Shown here: positions 34,959-43,713 of the stretch, one piece after another
Layout: each line of letters starts with the position of its first letter
Position numbering within the stretch: position 1 is the stretch's first letter
DNA from: Azorhizobium sp965227945
GTDB lineage: Bacteria; Pseudomonadota; Alphaproteobacteria; Rhizobiales; Xanthobacteraceae
Reading direction: 5' to 3'
Assembly: GCA_965227945.1 (NCBI GenBank)
Contig: CBDDGQ010000005.1
Coordinates: 744,001-808,000, forward strand
Length of the DNA: 64,000 nucleotides
Translations under genes and position numbers: made by a program
The notes under the pieces: generated by a model
The model's input: only the letters and a program-made list of their open reading frames with translations
What the model was told of the DNA's origin: nothing
Database searches by the model: none

Positions 34959-35223
34959 TGTGTCCTCGGTGTGCAGCTGCGGTCCCCCAACCGAGCTGAA
35001 TTCAAAACCTCGTCCGCAACCAATGGGTTCCCTCTGGGTGCGGACGGACCAGGTGATTTCTAGTGTTCACCCTATCCACGGCGAAGCTATGGCGAAAATA
35101 CCCCGGTAGGGCCTTCTTTCGGTACCTCCCCTCAATTATTTTGACGCTGCGGCGCGCTCACGGATTTCTGATCGGCTGTGCTAGAAGCCTGCACGCTGGA
35201 CAGGCCAAGGAGAGTTCAGGACC

Positions 35224-36615
35224 ATGAGTGCGACCCGGATCGAGACAGACACGTTCGGCCCCATCGAAGTGCCGGCGGACCGTTATTGGGGCGCCCAGGC
35301 GCAGCGTTCCTTCGGAAATTTCAAGATCGGTTGGGAGCGCCAGCCGCTGCCGATCGTGCGGGCCCTGGGCATCGTGAAGCGGGCCGCCGCCGAGACCAAT
35401 GAAGCCCTCGGCCGCCTCGACCCCAAGATCGGCGCCGCCATCGTGGCCGCCGCCCAGGAGGTGATGGACGGCAAGCTGGACGACCATTTCCCCCTGGTGG
35501 TCTGGCAGACCGGCTCGGGCACCCAGTCGAACATGAATGCCAATGAAGTGATCTCGAACCGGGCGATCGAGATGCTCGGTGGGGAGATGGGCTCCAAGAA
35601 GCCCGTGCATCCCAACGATCACGTGAATATGAGCCAGTCGTCCAACGACACCTATCCCACCGCCATGCACATCGCGTGCTCGGAAGAGATCGTCCATCGC
35701 CTGCTGCCGGCGCTGAAGACCCTGCACGCGGCGCTGGATGCCAAGGCCAAGCTGTGGGAGCCCATCATCAAGATCGGCCGCACCCACACCCAGGATGCCA
35801 CCCCGATCACGTTGGGCCAGGAATTCTCCGGTTATGCCAAGCAGGTGGAGAATGGCATTGCCCGGATTGAATCGACCCTGCCGGCGCTGATGCAGCTGGC
35901 GCAGGGCGGCACGGCGGTGGGCACCGGGCTCAATGCGCCGGTGGGCTTTGCCGAGAAGGTGGCGGCGCAGATCGCCGCCATCACCGGCCTGCCCTTCACC
36001 ACGGCGCCCAACAAGTTCGAGGCGCTGGCCGCCCATGACGCCATGGTGTTCTCGCACGGGGCGATCAATACGGTGGCCGCCTCGCTGTTCAAGATCGCCA
36101 ACGACATCCGCCTGCTGGGCTCGGGCCCACGCTCGGGACTGGGCGAGCTGGCGTTGCCGGAAAACGAGCCCGGCTCCTCCATCATGCCCGGCAAGGTGAA
36201 CCCGACCCAGTGCGAAGCTTTGACCCAGGTCTGCGTGCAGGTGTTCGGCAACAATTCGGCGCTCACCTTTGCCGGTAGCCAGGGCCATTTCGAGTTGAAT
36301 GTTTACAACCCGGTGATGGCCTACAACTTCTTGCAGTCGGTGCGGCTGATCTCGGATGCGGCGCTGAGCTTCACCGAGCATTGCGTGGTCGGCATCGAGC
36401 CGCGCGCGGACAATATCAAGGCGGGCCTCGAGCGCTCGCTCATGCTGGTGACCGCGCTGGCGCCGAAGATCGGCTACGACAATGCCGCCAAGATCGCCAA
36501 GACCGCCCACAAGAAGGGCACCACCTTGCGCGAGGAAGCGGTGGGCGGTGGCTACGTCACCAATGAGGAGTTCGACGCCGTGGTGCGGCCGGAGAACATG
36601 ATCTCGCCCGGCTGA
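35224..36615 (+). CDS. fumC: Class II fumarate hydratase FumC
   Basis: TCA-cycle enzyme converting fumarate to malate, iron-independent. The product is 463 residues, with AAGGAG upstream of ATG 35224. Active-site elements are present: GSGTQSNMNANEVISNRA, HPNDHVNMSQSSNDTYPTAM, IGRTHTQDATPITLGQE and the mobile signature loop GSSIMPGKVNPTQ. A TTGACG at 35141-35146 may be its -35, although no matching -10 at 17 bp is convincing. A terminator hairpin follows 14 nt after the stop. Confidence 0.97.
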   Translation: MSATRIETDTFGPIEVPADRYWGAQAQRSFGNFKIGWERQPLPIVRALGIVKRAAAETNEALGRLDPKIGAAIVAAAQEVMDGKLDDHFPLVVWQTGSGTQSNMNANEVISNRAIEMLGGEMGSKKPVHPNDHVNMSQSSNDTYPTAMHIACSEEIVHRLLPALKTLHAALDAKAKLWEPIIKIGRTHTQDATPITLGQEFSGYAKQVENGIARIESTLPALMQLAQGGTAVGTGLNAPVGFAEKVAAQIAAITGLPFTTAPNKFEALAAHDAMVFSHGAINTVAASLFKIANDIRLLGSGPRSGLGELALPENEPGSSIMPGKVNPTQCEALTQVCVQVFGNNSALTFAGSQGHFELNVYNPVMAYNFLQSVRLISDAALSFTEHCVVGIEPRADNIKAGLERSLMLVTALAPKIGYDNAAKIAKTAHKKGTTLREEAVGGGYVTNEEFDAVVRPENMISPG

Positions 36616-36628
36616 GGCCAGGCAGTCC

Positions 36629-36652
36629 GGGATGCGGGTCGCTCCGCATCCC
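36629..36652 (+). terminator. Terminator of fumC
   Basis: GGGATGCGG (36629-36637) pairs with CCGCATCCC (36644-36652) across the 6-nt loop GTCGCT, followed by GTTTGG. The stem is perfect; the T-tract is short. Confidence 0.75.
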
Positions 36653-36780
36653 GTTTGGCTCCGAACGGACGGGGATGGCCGCGATGCGGACACCCTGTCA
36701 TACGACACATCCCGGCGCTCTGGCCCGGCGCGTCCGCGCCGGGTGCGTCCGCCCCCTGAAGCCCCCGGAACCGACCTGCC

Positions 36781-37407
36781 ATGGCGAGCGTGCCGTCCCA
36801 CCTGGATGAGGTGGCCATCGATGACCTGCACCCCACCCAGCTGACCCTCGGTCTGGAGGAGGTGGCCCGGCGCGCCAAGAAGATGATGGCCATGGGCGAG
36901 GCGGAGGTGGAGGCGCTGTTCCGGCGCAAGCCGGTGCCCTGCGTGCTCGGGCCCGGACGGCAGCTCTATCTGATCGACCACCACCATCTGTGCCGGGCGG
37001 CCCTGATGGCGGGGTATAAGAGGGTCTATGTGGACCGCGACCGGGAAGTGGACTGGTCCCGTCTCGATCGTCAGGCCTTCTGGGAGGAGATGGAGCGGGA
37101 GGGCAATTGCTGGCCCATCGATGCGGATGGCAACCGCCGCCCGTTCGCCCGCATTCCCGACCATGTGCGCGACCTCACCGACAATCCCTGGCGCACGCTC
37201 GCCCGCTCGGTGCGCGGGCCGGCGTTCCGGGACGATGACGAGACCCCGTTCAAGGAATTCATGTGGGGCGAGTATTTCCGCTCCTTCATGTCGAAGCGCC
37301 TGATCGAGACCGATCTGGACCTCGCCCGCGACCTGGCCATCAAGCTCGCGCATCTGGACGAGGCGCAGGATCTGCCGGGCTACCAGGGACCGATCCGCCG
37401 CGACTGA
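36781..37407 (+). CDS. ParB-like nuclease-domain protein (ParBc_2 family)
   Basis: A 208-residue stand-alone protein related to ParB nuclease-like domains. The hallmark is LYLIDHHHLCRAALMAGYKR (about 61-80) preceded by PTQLTLGLEEVARRAKKM and PVPCVLGPGR. It lacks the HTH and CTP-linked partition parts of true ParB, and no parA is near, so chromosome partition is not its likely job. The C-terminal half (FKEFMWGEYFRSFMSKRL) is conserved in the family but of unknown role. It is followed 31 nt later by a small gene on the same strand. Confidence 0.8.
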   Translation: MASVPSHLDEVAIDDLHPTQLTLGLEEVARRAKKMMAMGEAEVEALFRRKPVPCVLGPGRQLYLIDHHHLCRAALMAGYKRVYVDRDREVDWSRLDRQAFWEEMEREGNCWPIDADGNRRPFARIPDHVRDLTDNPWRTLARSVRGPAFRDDDETPFKEFMWGEYFRSFMSKRLIETDLDLARDLAIKLAHLDEAQDLPGYQGPIRRD

Positions 37408-37438
37408 GGGCGCCCCCGCCACCTGGGAGACGGCCGCC

Positions 37439-37690
37439 ATGTCCCGCCGACTGGACAAGAGCTGGGTGGTCTTCGCCAGCCTGGAGAATGACGTGCACGA
37501 CCGGTGCGTGGACCTGTTCCGGCGTCCGGACGGCAGTTTCGGCTTCGAGGAGTTCCGCCGCGATCCCGAGGATGCCGGCGGCTGGACGGCGGTGAGCTAT
37601 TCTTGCGGCCGCGCCTTCGCCACCCGGGAACAGGCGCAGGACGCGGCGATCCGGGCGGTCGCCTGGCTGGCGCAGGCGCAACGCCCCTGA
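37439..37690 (+). CDS. Small conserved hypothetical protein
   Basis: An 83-residue protein, MSRRLDKSWVVFASLEND..., with an acidic/aromatic composition and no signal or membrane segment; a GGGAGA lies upstream of ATG 37439. I do not recognise the family with confidence. It is probably co-transcribed with the ParBc_2 gene. Its TGA is only 4 nt from the stop codon of the convergent GlpM-like gene, and both stops sit in the small inverted repeat CCTGAGGGATCAGG (37686-37699). Confidence 0.65.
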   Translation: MSRRLDKSWVVFASLENDVHDRCVDLFRRPDGSFGFEEFRRDPEDAGGWTAVSYSCGRAFATREQAQDAAIRAVAWLAQAQRP

Positions 37691-37694
37691 GGGA

Positions 37695-38027
37695 TCAGGC
37701 GCCCCGGGCCGTGAGCAGGAACATGCCGGCGATCACCGCCAGCCAGGCCCCGAGCCCCACCAGGATCGCCAGCCGGAAATCCATGCGGCCCAGGCACAGG
37801 TAACAGACGACCAGGAACGCCAGATAGGCTGGCACGCTCTTGGCGCTGGCCAGGCACATCTCCTGCAGCGCCGGCAGATCGCCGCGCATGCCCAAGATCA
37901 GCAGCGCGATGATGGAGAAGGTGGGAAACAGCGGCAGGATGCCGGGCAAGGTGGCCCCGGTTTTCGACAGATGGGCGATCAGCATGGTCACCCCGCCGCC
38001 CACCAGTCCCTTCCAGATCAGATCCAT
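37695..38027 (-). CDS. GlpM/YdgC-family inner-membrane protein
   Basis: A 110-residue membrane protein from ATG 38027 with four predicted helices. The N-terminal part, KGLVGGGVTMLIAHLSKTGA followed by LPGILPLFPTFSIIALLILG, matches the layout of E. coli YdgC and Pseudomonas GlpM (first helix, Lys-Thr, then GLIPLFPTFALIA). GlpM has been linked to alginate production; in this organism the role is unknown. It is convergent with the 83-residue gene. Confidence 0.75.
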   Translation of the reverse strand: MDLIWKGLVGGGVTMLIAHLSKTGATLPGILPLFPTFSIIALLILGMRGDLPALQEMCLASAKSVPAYLAFLVVCYLCLGRMDFRLAILVGLGAWLAVIAGMFLLTARGA

Positions 38028-38383
38028 GCCCCATTCCTCTGCCTTGAATCGCGCCGGCCATAAGGGCGGGTTCGCGCCGCCCATGGCAAGCGTGCAAAGC
38101 GCCAAAAAGGCGCAGCTGAGCCGGCCCCCCGGTGCGCCGGCGCAATCTTCAAGCAGATATCTCGTAAATTACCGATTTTATAAAAATTTAAGGGTTCATT
38201 TTCATCTACGTATCGTCGATGCGGATGGATCTTATTATAAGGTATTTCTTTAAGTCAGCCTCACGCAAGCTTCAAATGAGAATTATACATTATAAGTATT
38301 TGATATCAATCCGGATGGAATATCAGATACATGGCTCCGATTTGGAGCGACTTGGCCCATCTGCCAAATGTGCGAGACGTGCA
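38028..38383. other. AT-rich divergent intergenic region
   Basis: This 356-nt gap separates the GlpM-like gene from the chemoreceptor. From about 38155 to 38330 it is strikingly AT-rich (for example TTTTATAAAAATTTAAGG and ATTATACATTATAAGTATTTG), unlike the GC-rich surroundings. It probably holds the chemoreceptor promoter, but several overlapping AT boxes prevent a firm assignment. I see no gene in it. Confidence 0.5.
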
Positions 38384-40081
38384 ATGAAATATGCCAATCT
38401 GCCGATGACGTGGAAAGTCGTTGTGCTTCTGGCGACGCTGGGCGTCATCAGCCTTGGCGGCGGTTATTATGCCACCAGCACCATGACCAAGATCGACGCC
38501 GCATATGGCGCTCTCGCCGATGGCACGCAGACCGCGATCCTGAAGGTGGCCCGCTCGGCCCGTTCGGCGGCCATGGTGCGCGGCGACATTCTGGGCAACA
38601 TCGTCTCCACCAATGAAGACGATGACCGCAAGGCCAATGCGGCGCTGGAGTCCTCGGTCAAGCGCTTCGGTGAGTTGCTGGACGAGGCGGCGCTGGCCAT
38701 TCCGGCCCGGCGCGAAGATCTGACCCAGTTGAAGCAGGCGCTGACACGCACGGTGCAGAACCAGTGCGGGGCGGTGATCAAGCTGGCGACGGGAAATACG
38801 TCCGTCGACACGATTGCCAAGGCTGGCGCCCTGATGGCGGAAACATGCGAGCCGGCCATCAATGAGGTGATCAATGCCACCGTGAAGTTCAATGGTGTTC
38901 TGACGGCGGACGCCGAGCGGGTCCGCGCGGATTTGGGGGCGCAGACGCGGACATCGGCCCTGGTGGCGCTGCTGGCCATTTCGGGCGCGACGGCGCTGGT
39001 CATCGCCATCGCCGTCCTGCTGGTCCGTCGCGCCATTGTGGCGCCGCTGCGGGCCATGATGGACACCATGGTTGCCATGGGTGCGGGGCGGCTGGAATCT
39101 TCGGTGGCGGGCACCGAGCGGAAGGACGAGATCGGCGCCATGGCCAAGTCCCTGGAGGTGCTGCGCGGGCAGTTGGCCGAGGCGGATGTGGCGCGCCGGG
39201 CCCAGGGGGCGCGCGACGAAGACGAGCGCCAAGTCCTGGCGCGGCGGGAGGGGCTGGCGAAGACCTTCGTCTCCCGCATGAAGGACCTGGCTGGCAGCTT
39301 CGCGTCATCCTCCGGCGAAGTGGCCGAGGCCGCTCGCGATCTGTCCGCCTCGGCGGATCAGACCGCGCAGCAGGCCCAGGCCGTGGCCGCGGCGGCGGAG
39401 CAGGCCGCCAGCAATGTGCAAACGGTTGCCGCATCGTCCGAGGAACTGGCCGCGTCCGTGCGGGACATCACCACGCAGGTGGGCCACTCCAGTGATGTGG
39501 CGGACATGGCCTTCAATGAGGCGGAGGGATCCAATCAGCGCATCGCTGAGCTGTCGCGCGCGGCGTCGGACATTGGAGAGGTGGTCAACCTCATCCGCAG
39601 CATCGCCGACCAGACCAACCTTCTGGCGCTGAATGCCACCATTGAGGCCGCCCGCGCCGGAGAGGCGGGCAAGGGCTTTGCCGTGGTGGCGTCGGAAGTG
39701 AAGCAACTGGCGTCGCAGACCGCCAAGGCCACCAGCGACATCGCGCAAAAGGTCACGGAGATCCAGGCTGCGACCCACGGAACGGTGGGCTCCATGGCCG
39801 AGATCATCAAGGTAATCACCAACATCAAGGAGATTTCCGCCTCGATCTCGCATTCGGTCTCGCAGCAGGGCGTTGCGACCGGTGAGATTGCCCAGAACTG
39901 CCACCAGGCCTCCACGGGCACGCAGGAAGTCACCACCAACATCACCGGCGTCGGGCGGGCCGCCCAGGCGACGGGGGCCGCATCCAGCCAGCTGCTCGGC
40001 CTGTCGCAAGGCCTGTCGAGCCAAGCGGTTGATCTGCGTCAGGTGGTCGAGAGCTTCGTTCAGGATCTGAACGCCGCCTGA
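38384..40081 (+). CDS. Methyl-accepting chemotaxis protein
   Basis: A transmembrane chemoreceptor, 565 residues from ATG 38384 (MKYANLPMTWK). Helix 1 is at about 10-30, a periplasmic four-helix-bundle-like sensor spans about 32-185, helix 2 is at about 190-212, then a HAMP domain (AIVAPLRAMMDTMVAMGAGR) and the long signalling coiled coil. The tip motif IADQTNLLALNATIEAARAGEAGKGFAVVA is the kinase-control hairpin. No C-terminal CheR/CheB pentapeptide is present. The ligand is not predictable. No che genes are in the window. Confidence 0.93.
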   Translation: MKYANLPMTWKVVVLLATLGVISLGGGYYATSTMTKIDAAYGALADGTQTAILKVARSARSAAMVRGDILGNIVSTNEDDDRKANAALESSVKRFGELLDEAALAIPARREDLTQLKQALTRTVQNQCGAVIKLATGNTSVDTIAKAGALMAETCEPAINEVINATVKFNGVLTADAERVRADLGAQTRTSALVALLAISGATALVIAIAVLLVRRAIVAPLRAMMDTMVAMGAGRLESSVAGTERKDEIGAMAKSLEVLRGQLAEADVARRAQGARDEDERQVLARREGLAKTFVSRMKDLAGSFASSSGEVAEAARDLSASADQTAQQAQAVAAAAEQAASNVQTVAASSEELAASVRDITTQVGHSSDVADMAFNEAEGSNQRIAELSRAASDIGEVVNLIRSIADQTNLLALNATIEAARAGEAGKGFAVVASEVKQLASQTAKATSDIAQKVTEIQAATHGTVGSMAEIIKVITNIKEISASISHSVSQQGVATGEIAQNCHQASTGTQEVTTNITGVGRAAQATGAASSQLLGLSQGLSSQAVDLRQVVESFVQDLNAA

Positions 40082-40102
40082 GACGCTGTGCCCGCTGAGC
40101 AC

Positions 40103-40127
40103 GGGACCGCGCCGATGGTGCGGTCCC
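40103..40127 (+). terminator. Possible terminator after the chemoreceptor gene
   Basis: GGGACCGC (40103-40110) pairs with GCGGTCCC (40120-40127), loop of 9 nt, 22 nt past the stop. No T-run follows. Between here and about 40546 I recognise no gene. Confidence 0.4.
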
Positions 40128-40546
40128 GGCCTCCGGGTCATCAGGTGGACGCCGTCGGGGCCAGGCCAAAGCCCGCGCGGCGACCTCGATCTGCATGATG
40201 CCGCAGATTGGGGCCGCGATCAGCGCCTCCACAGCCGATGAGATCGGTTCCTCGCATTCCATGTGCTGGCAGCAAGGCACCCGACGGTCGTGCGCCCCCG
40301 CCCCACCCTGGCGCGCCCCCGCGCTAAGCCCCGGCTCCCACAAGCACCGACCTTTTGCGCTTGCCTCGCCGGTGCCCGTTCTGCGACCGGATGCCGTCCC
40401 CGCAAGACCCGTCGGGCGCGCGCCCAGCTGAACCGCATCGTCAAGCCAGGTTCCGTGACGCTTGCGGCCCGCGGGTGATGGCGCAGAAAGCGCCAGCCCC
40501 GTCGCGCTTTGCGCCCTTCACCTTCAGCGCAGGCCTGCGCGGGCGG

Positions 40547-41045
40547 TCACTTGCTCTGAGGGCCGCGGGGCCGTTGGCGCGGCAATGCCGGGGCCGGGGC
40601 CGGGGCCGGCGCCGGTTCGGTTCCGGCCTGAGGCTGAGCCCGGGCCTGGGCGCGCGGCTTGGCCTGGGGTTCGGCCTTGGGCTGGGGCTGTTCCATGGGC
40701 TGGGGGGCTGGGCCGGCGCTTTGGTTTTGGCCTGGGGCTGAAGCCGGGGGTCTGGCTGTGCCTCGGGTTTGGCGGTGGGTTGGGCGCGAGCTTCGGTTTG
40801 GGCCTCGGTCTGGGCTTTGGGCAGGGCGCGAGGTTTTGGCTGAAGGTGGTCCTTGGCCTGGGCTCGAGGTTCGGGCGGGGTGTGGGCCTTGGGCAGGACG
40901 CGGCCTTCGGGCTGGGCTTGGTCCCTGGGCAGGGCGCGAGCTTCTGCCTTGGGTTGCAGCTTGCGCCGGCCTTTCGGATGCGGTTCAGGCTGAACCTGGG
41001 ACTGAACCTGGGGCTGCGGCAGAGGCAGCCAACTCTTCCGTTTCG
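40547..41045 (-). repeat. Degenerate Pro/Gln/Ala/Lys-coding repeat, apparently frame-shifted gene tail
   Basis: A low-complexity tract of degenerate GCCCAGG/CCCAAGG-type units continues past the sulfotransferase stop at 40985. On the minus strand one frame reads PQPQVQSQVQPEPHPKG, ARALPKAQTEAQTEARAQP and so on down to about 40710, and the original frame then reads EQPQPKAEPQAKPRAQARAQ to a TGA at 40547. The bias toward Pro, Gln, Ala, Lys and Glu passes from one frame to another, as expected if indels in repeats broke one longer tail. It could also be non-coding drift. Confidence 0.5.
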
Positions 41046-42673
41046 CGCTCAATGACCAGGGCATGGATGGCCAACACGGCGGCCTCCGTGACAACGACCC
41101 GGAGCTCTAGCAAAGACACGTCCTGCTCGAGGGTGAAGCGGACTTCTGCAAGGCAGCCGGATCCGCCAAAGGGGGTATCTGCCAATGGATACAGGGCAAT
41201 GGCCGGCTGCTTAGGGTCCGGCAAAACATCGACCGTTGACTGCCCTGTGGCATGAGTACCGACGCCCTCGATACGCGCACGATACCGGCCGGCTTTCAAA
41301 GCGAGATAGGGTCCATACATCAAATAGCCGGCCTTGCCGGTGGTCGCGATTTCCGCACCTTTGCGCTCCCCGGCCAGGGTGAAGAGGCGGTCCTGGTCCA
41401 GGCCGTCGAAGCGCCAGACCACCGGAGTCACGTGCTCACCCGCGCCAGTGGACGCGGAGTCTACCGCGCGAGCTGCGACGGTTTCAGAAATTTTCGAGAA
41501 GAGGAATTGGGTAGGAATGAATGTTGTTCCCACCCATCCATTCATACGGGGGCGTGCAATTCGAAACAGACAGATGTTTTGACACACCGCGAGCTGGCGC
41601 GTGTCAGGCTCTTCGGCTTCAAAATCCGCCCAGATGAAATAGTCGCCATCAGGCAGGTCCGCCACGAACGAAATTTGAATTTCGAAAGTCCCACTCCCAA
41701 TGGAGGCGACCTTCTGGTTCAATATTTTTGTATTCGTTCCAAAAACCCAATTCCCGTGGCTATCGATTAAACGAATGCCGACACAAATATTGTCAACTGG
41801 ATCTTGTAAAGAATATTCTAAGGAAAAATTGATAATTTCCCCGCTTTTAATGACACCAAAGTCAATTTGCTCAGCGGAAACTCGAATGCGCTCATCTACA
41901 AGCATGATTCGAATTGAATTGAAGTTATTTGCAGATAACGATCTGAAATGAGTGCCATGAGAGTATTCAAATTTCTTATTCACATATTTTAAATGTTTTA
42001 TTTTGTTATAAAATTCGATATCTAATTCATTTTCCCTCTTGATGTTGTCTGAAAGCTTTTTCGACATTTCAAATAATGTTGGTTTATTGGATGTCTTGTT
42101 GATGTGCGGAATCTCTGAATATTTTATAGAGGCGAGTTCTGCGATATTTTCAATGAAATCTGGTATTCTATCAAAAAAACCGACGATATCGTATTCCATG
42201 CATACGTCTATGCTATATTCGAGCTTCTTCTGGTCTTCTTTAAGATTGAATTCGCAAATCTTTGAAAAATGCGAAACATAATAGTTTTTTATGAATGGAG
42301 GGTGTTGTTCATCAAAAAAATCGCCCTCACTTTCATAAAATCTGGATACCGAATTATTCCAGGACAAATTTGTTTCGGGATGGTCGTTTATGACGAAGTG
42401 AATCCAAGAGTTTAATCTCTCAATAGGGTCCCTAAGGCAGGTTATATATTTATACCTTGGATCCAGGAGCGTATATTCAAAGTCAACGTGCCCAGATATG
42501 ATCGAGTAGTCTCCACCATAGGCCTTAATAAGAGCCCTGTGGGTCCCGATCAAATTTTCAGTGACGCATCCCGCGCCTAAGCTATCTCGCAACCATTTGT
42601 TGACGGACTGTCCTGCTGTTTTCGCCAAATGATCAAAAATGACGCGACCTGCAAATGCAACCGGTGATTTCAT
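40985..42673 (-). CDS. Sulfotransferase-like protein with Wzt_C-like carbohydrate-binding domain
   Basis: A 562-residue protein. Residues 1-235 resemble a PAPS-dependent sulfotransferase: the 5'-phosphosulfate loop FDHLAKTAGQSVNKW (Lys18-Ser23) and the 3'-phosphate motif ITCLRDPIERLNSW (Arg81). Residues about 240-375 resemble the C-terminal O-antigen-binding domain of Wzt (ICVGIRLIDSHGNWVFGTNT; DLPDGDYFIWADFE). Residues 390-545 are unassigned beta-rich sequence. Codons 1-360 are AT-rich (AAT, ATT, TTT), unlike all neighbours, while the C-terminal third is GC-rich: a mosaic gene likely acquired by transfer. It probably sulfates a surface glycan; this is inference. Confidence 0.7.
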   Translation of the reverse strand: MKSPVAFAGRVIFDHLAKTAGQSVNKWLRDSLGAGCVTENLIGTHRALIKAYGGDYSIISGHVDFEYTLLDPRYKYITCLRDPIERLNSWIHFVINDHPETNLSWNNSVSRFYESEGDFFDEQHPPFIKNYYVSHFSKICEFNLKEDQKKLEYSIDVCMEYDIVGFFDRIPDFIENIAELASIKYSEIPHINKTSNKPTLFEMSKKLSDNIKRENELDIEFYNKIKHLKYVNKKFEYSHGTHFRSLSANNFNSIRIMLVDERIRVSAEQIDFGVIKSGEIINFSLEYSLQDPVDNICVGIRLIDSHGNWVFGTNTKILNQKVASIGSGTFEIQISFVADLPDGDYFIWADFEAEEPDTRQLAVCQNICLFRIARPRMNGWVGTTFIPTQFLFSKISETVAARAVDSASTGAGEHVTPVVWRFDGLDQDRLFTLAGERKGAEIATTGKAGYLMYGPYLALKAGRYRARIEGVGTHATGQSTVDVLPDPKQPAIALYPLADTPFGGSGCLAEVRFTLEQDVSLLELRVVVTEAAVLAIHALVIERETEELAASAAAPGSVPGSA

Positions 42674-43052
42674 AACAAGTCCCTGGAGGCGGTTTAAGCC
42701 TTGAATTATATTTCTCTGCAGTGACCCTAGGTCGCCTGTCAGAGTTATTCAAGAGATGGGTGGCGTTCGGATCCCGTCGTCGTGCTCTCTTGATATCTGA
42801 TATGCTTGATGCGCATTTCTGGCTCGCACGAATGCGGGTCCAGGGTAGGGGCACATTTGGGTCCCTCGCGCGTCGCCATCGTCGGATGCTTGCGCGGTGG
42901 CGGTCCGATCCGCTTTGGCGTCGGCAATCGCGTGGCGCCCGGCGGCCTTCGCTCCCGGCGGCGCCAGTTTGGGCGGGGGACCCGGCGCCGTGGTGCGGTC
43001 CGAGGGATGGCGCTATAAGGGGGCGCCGCAGGGGCGGCGAGGGGAGAGCCGT
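42674..43052. other. Divergent intergenic region with compositional switch
   Basis: A 379-nt gap between the AT-rich sulfotransferase-like gene and lemA. TATAAT on the minus strand (42710-42705) is a good -10 for the sulfotransferase gene, but no -35 sits at the proper distance. Toward lemA, TATAAG at 43014-43019 is a weak -10 candidate. Composition returns to GC-rich beyond about 42840. I see no gene in it. Confidence 0.4.
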
Positions 43053-43679
43053 ATGGCGTTGTCTGTGAACACCTGGTCTATGAACACCTGGTCCCGCGTG
43101 CGCATGCCGTCGCTGCTGTTGCTGGTGGGGCTGGTGCTGTCCGGCTGTGGCGTCAATGTCATCCCCACCGAGGAAGAACGCGCCAAGGCGGCCTGGAGCG
43201 AGGTGCTCAACCAGTATCAGCGCCGCTCCGACCTGATCCCCAATCTGGTGGAGACGGTGAAGGGCTATGCCGCCCAGGAGAAAGACGTGCTGACCTCGGT
43301 GATCGAGGCGCGGGCCAAGGCCACTTCGATCCGGGTGGATGCGTCCACCATCACCGATCCCGCCCAGTTCAAGCAGTTCCAGGATGCCCAGTCACAGCTC
43401 TCCGGCGCGCTGGGGCGGCTGATCGCGGTCTCGGAAGCCTATCCGGACCTGAAGTCCAACCAGAACTTCCTGGCCCTGCAATCCCAGATCGAGGGCACCG
43501 AGAACCGCATCGCCGTGGCGCGGCGCGATTATATCGAGGCGGTGCGCGCCTATAATACGGAGTTGAAGACCTTCCCCGGCGCCCTGTGGGCGGCAACCTT
43601 GTATCGCGCCTACAAGCCCATGGAGACCTTCACCATCTCCGAGCAGCAGATGCAGGTGCCCAAGGTCAAGTTCAACTGA
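43053..43679 (+). CDS. lemA: LemA-family lipoprotein
   Basis: A 208-residue envelope protein from ATG 43053, preceded by GAGGGGAGAG. The lipobox LVLSGC places the lipidated Cys at 32. The LemA core is clear: AWSEVLNQYQRRSDLIPNLV, ETVKGYAAQEKDVLTSVIEA, AYPDLKSNQNFLALQSQIEG and TENRIAVARRDYIEAVRAYN, a helical bundle. LemA genes typically precede TPM-domain genes, as here. Function is not well defined; envelope stress or membrane-protein maturation has been proposed for relatives. Confidence 0.93.
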   Translation: MALSVNTWSMNTWSRVRMPSLLLLVGLVLSGCGVNVIPTEEERAKAAWSEVLNQYQRRSDLIPNLVETVKGYAAQEKDVLTSVIEARAKATSIRVDASTITDPAQFKQFQDAQSQLSGALGRLIAVSEAYPDLKSNQNFLALQSQIEGTENRIAVARRDYIEAVRAYNTELKTFPGALWAATLYRAYKPMETFTISEQQMQVPKVKFN

Positions 43680-43713
43680 GGGCCGCTGGCCGCCGGAGAT
43701 CGGGTGTCCTGTG

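Noticed and set aside
40441..41094. 217-codon minus-strand frame as an independent gene
   Set aside because: It starts inside the sulfotransferase-like gene and is low-complexity throughout; more likely part of a frame-shifted repeat tail.
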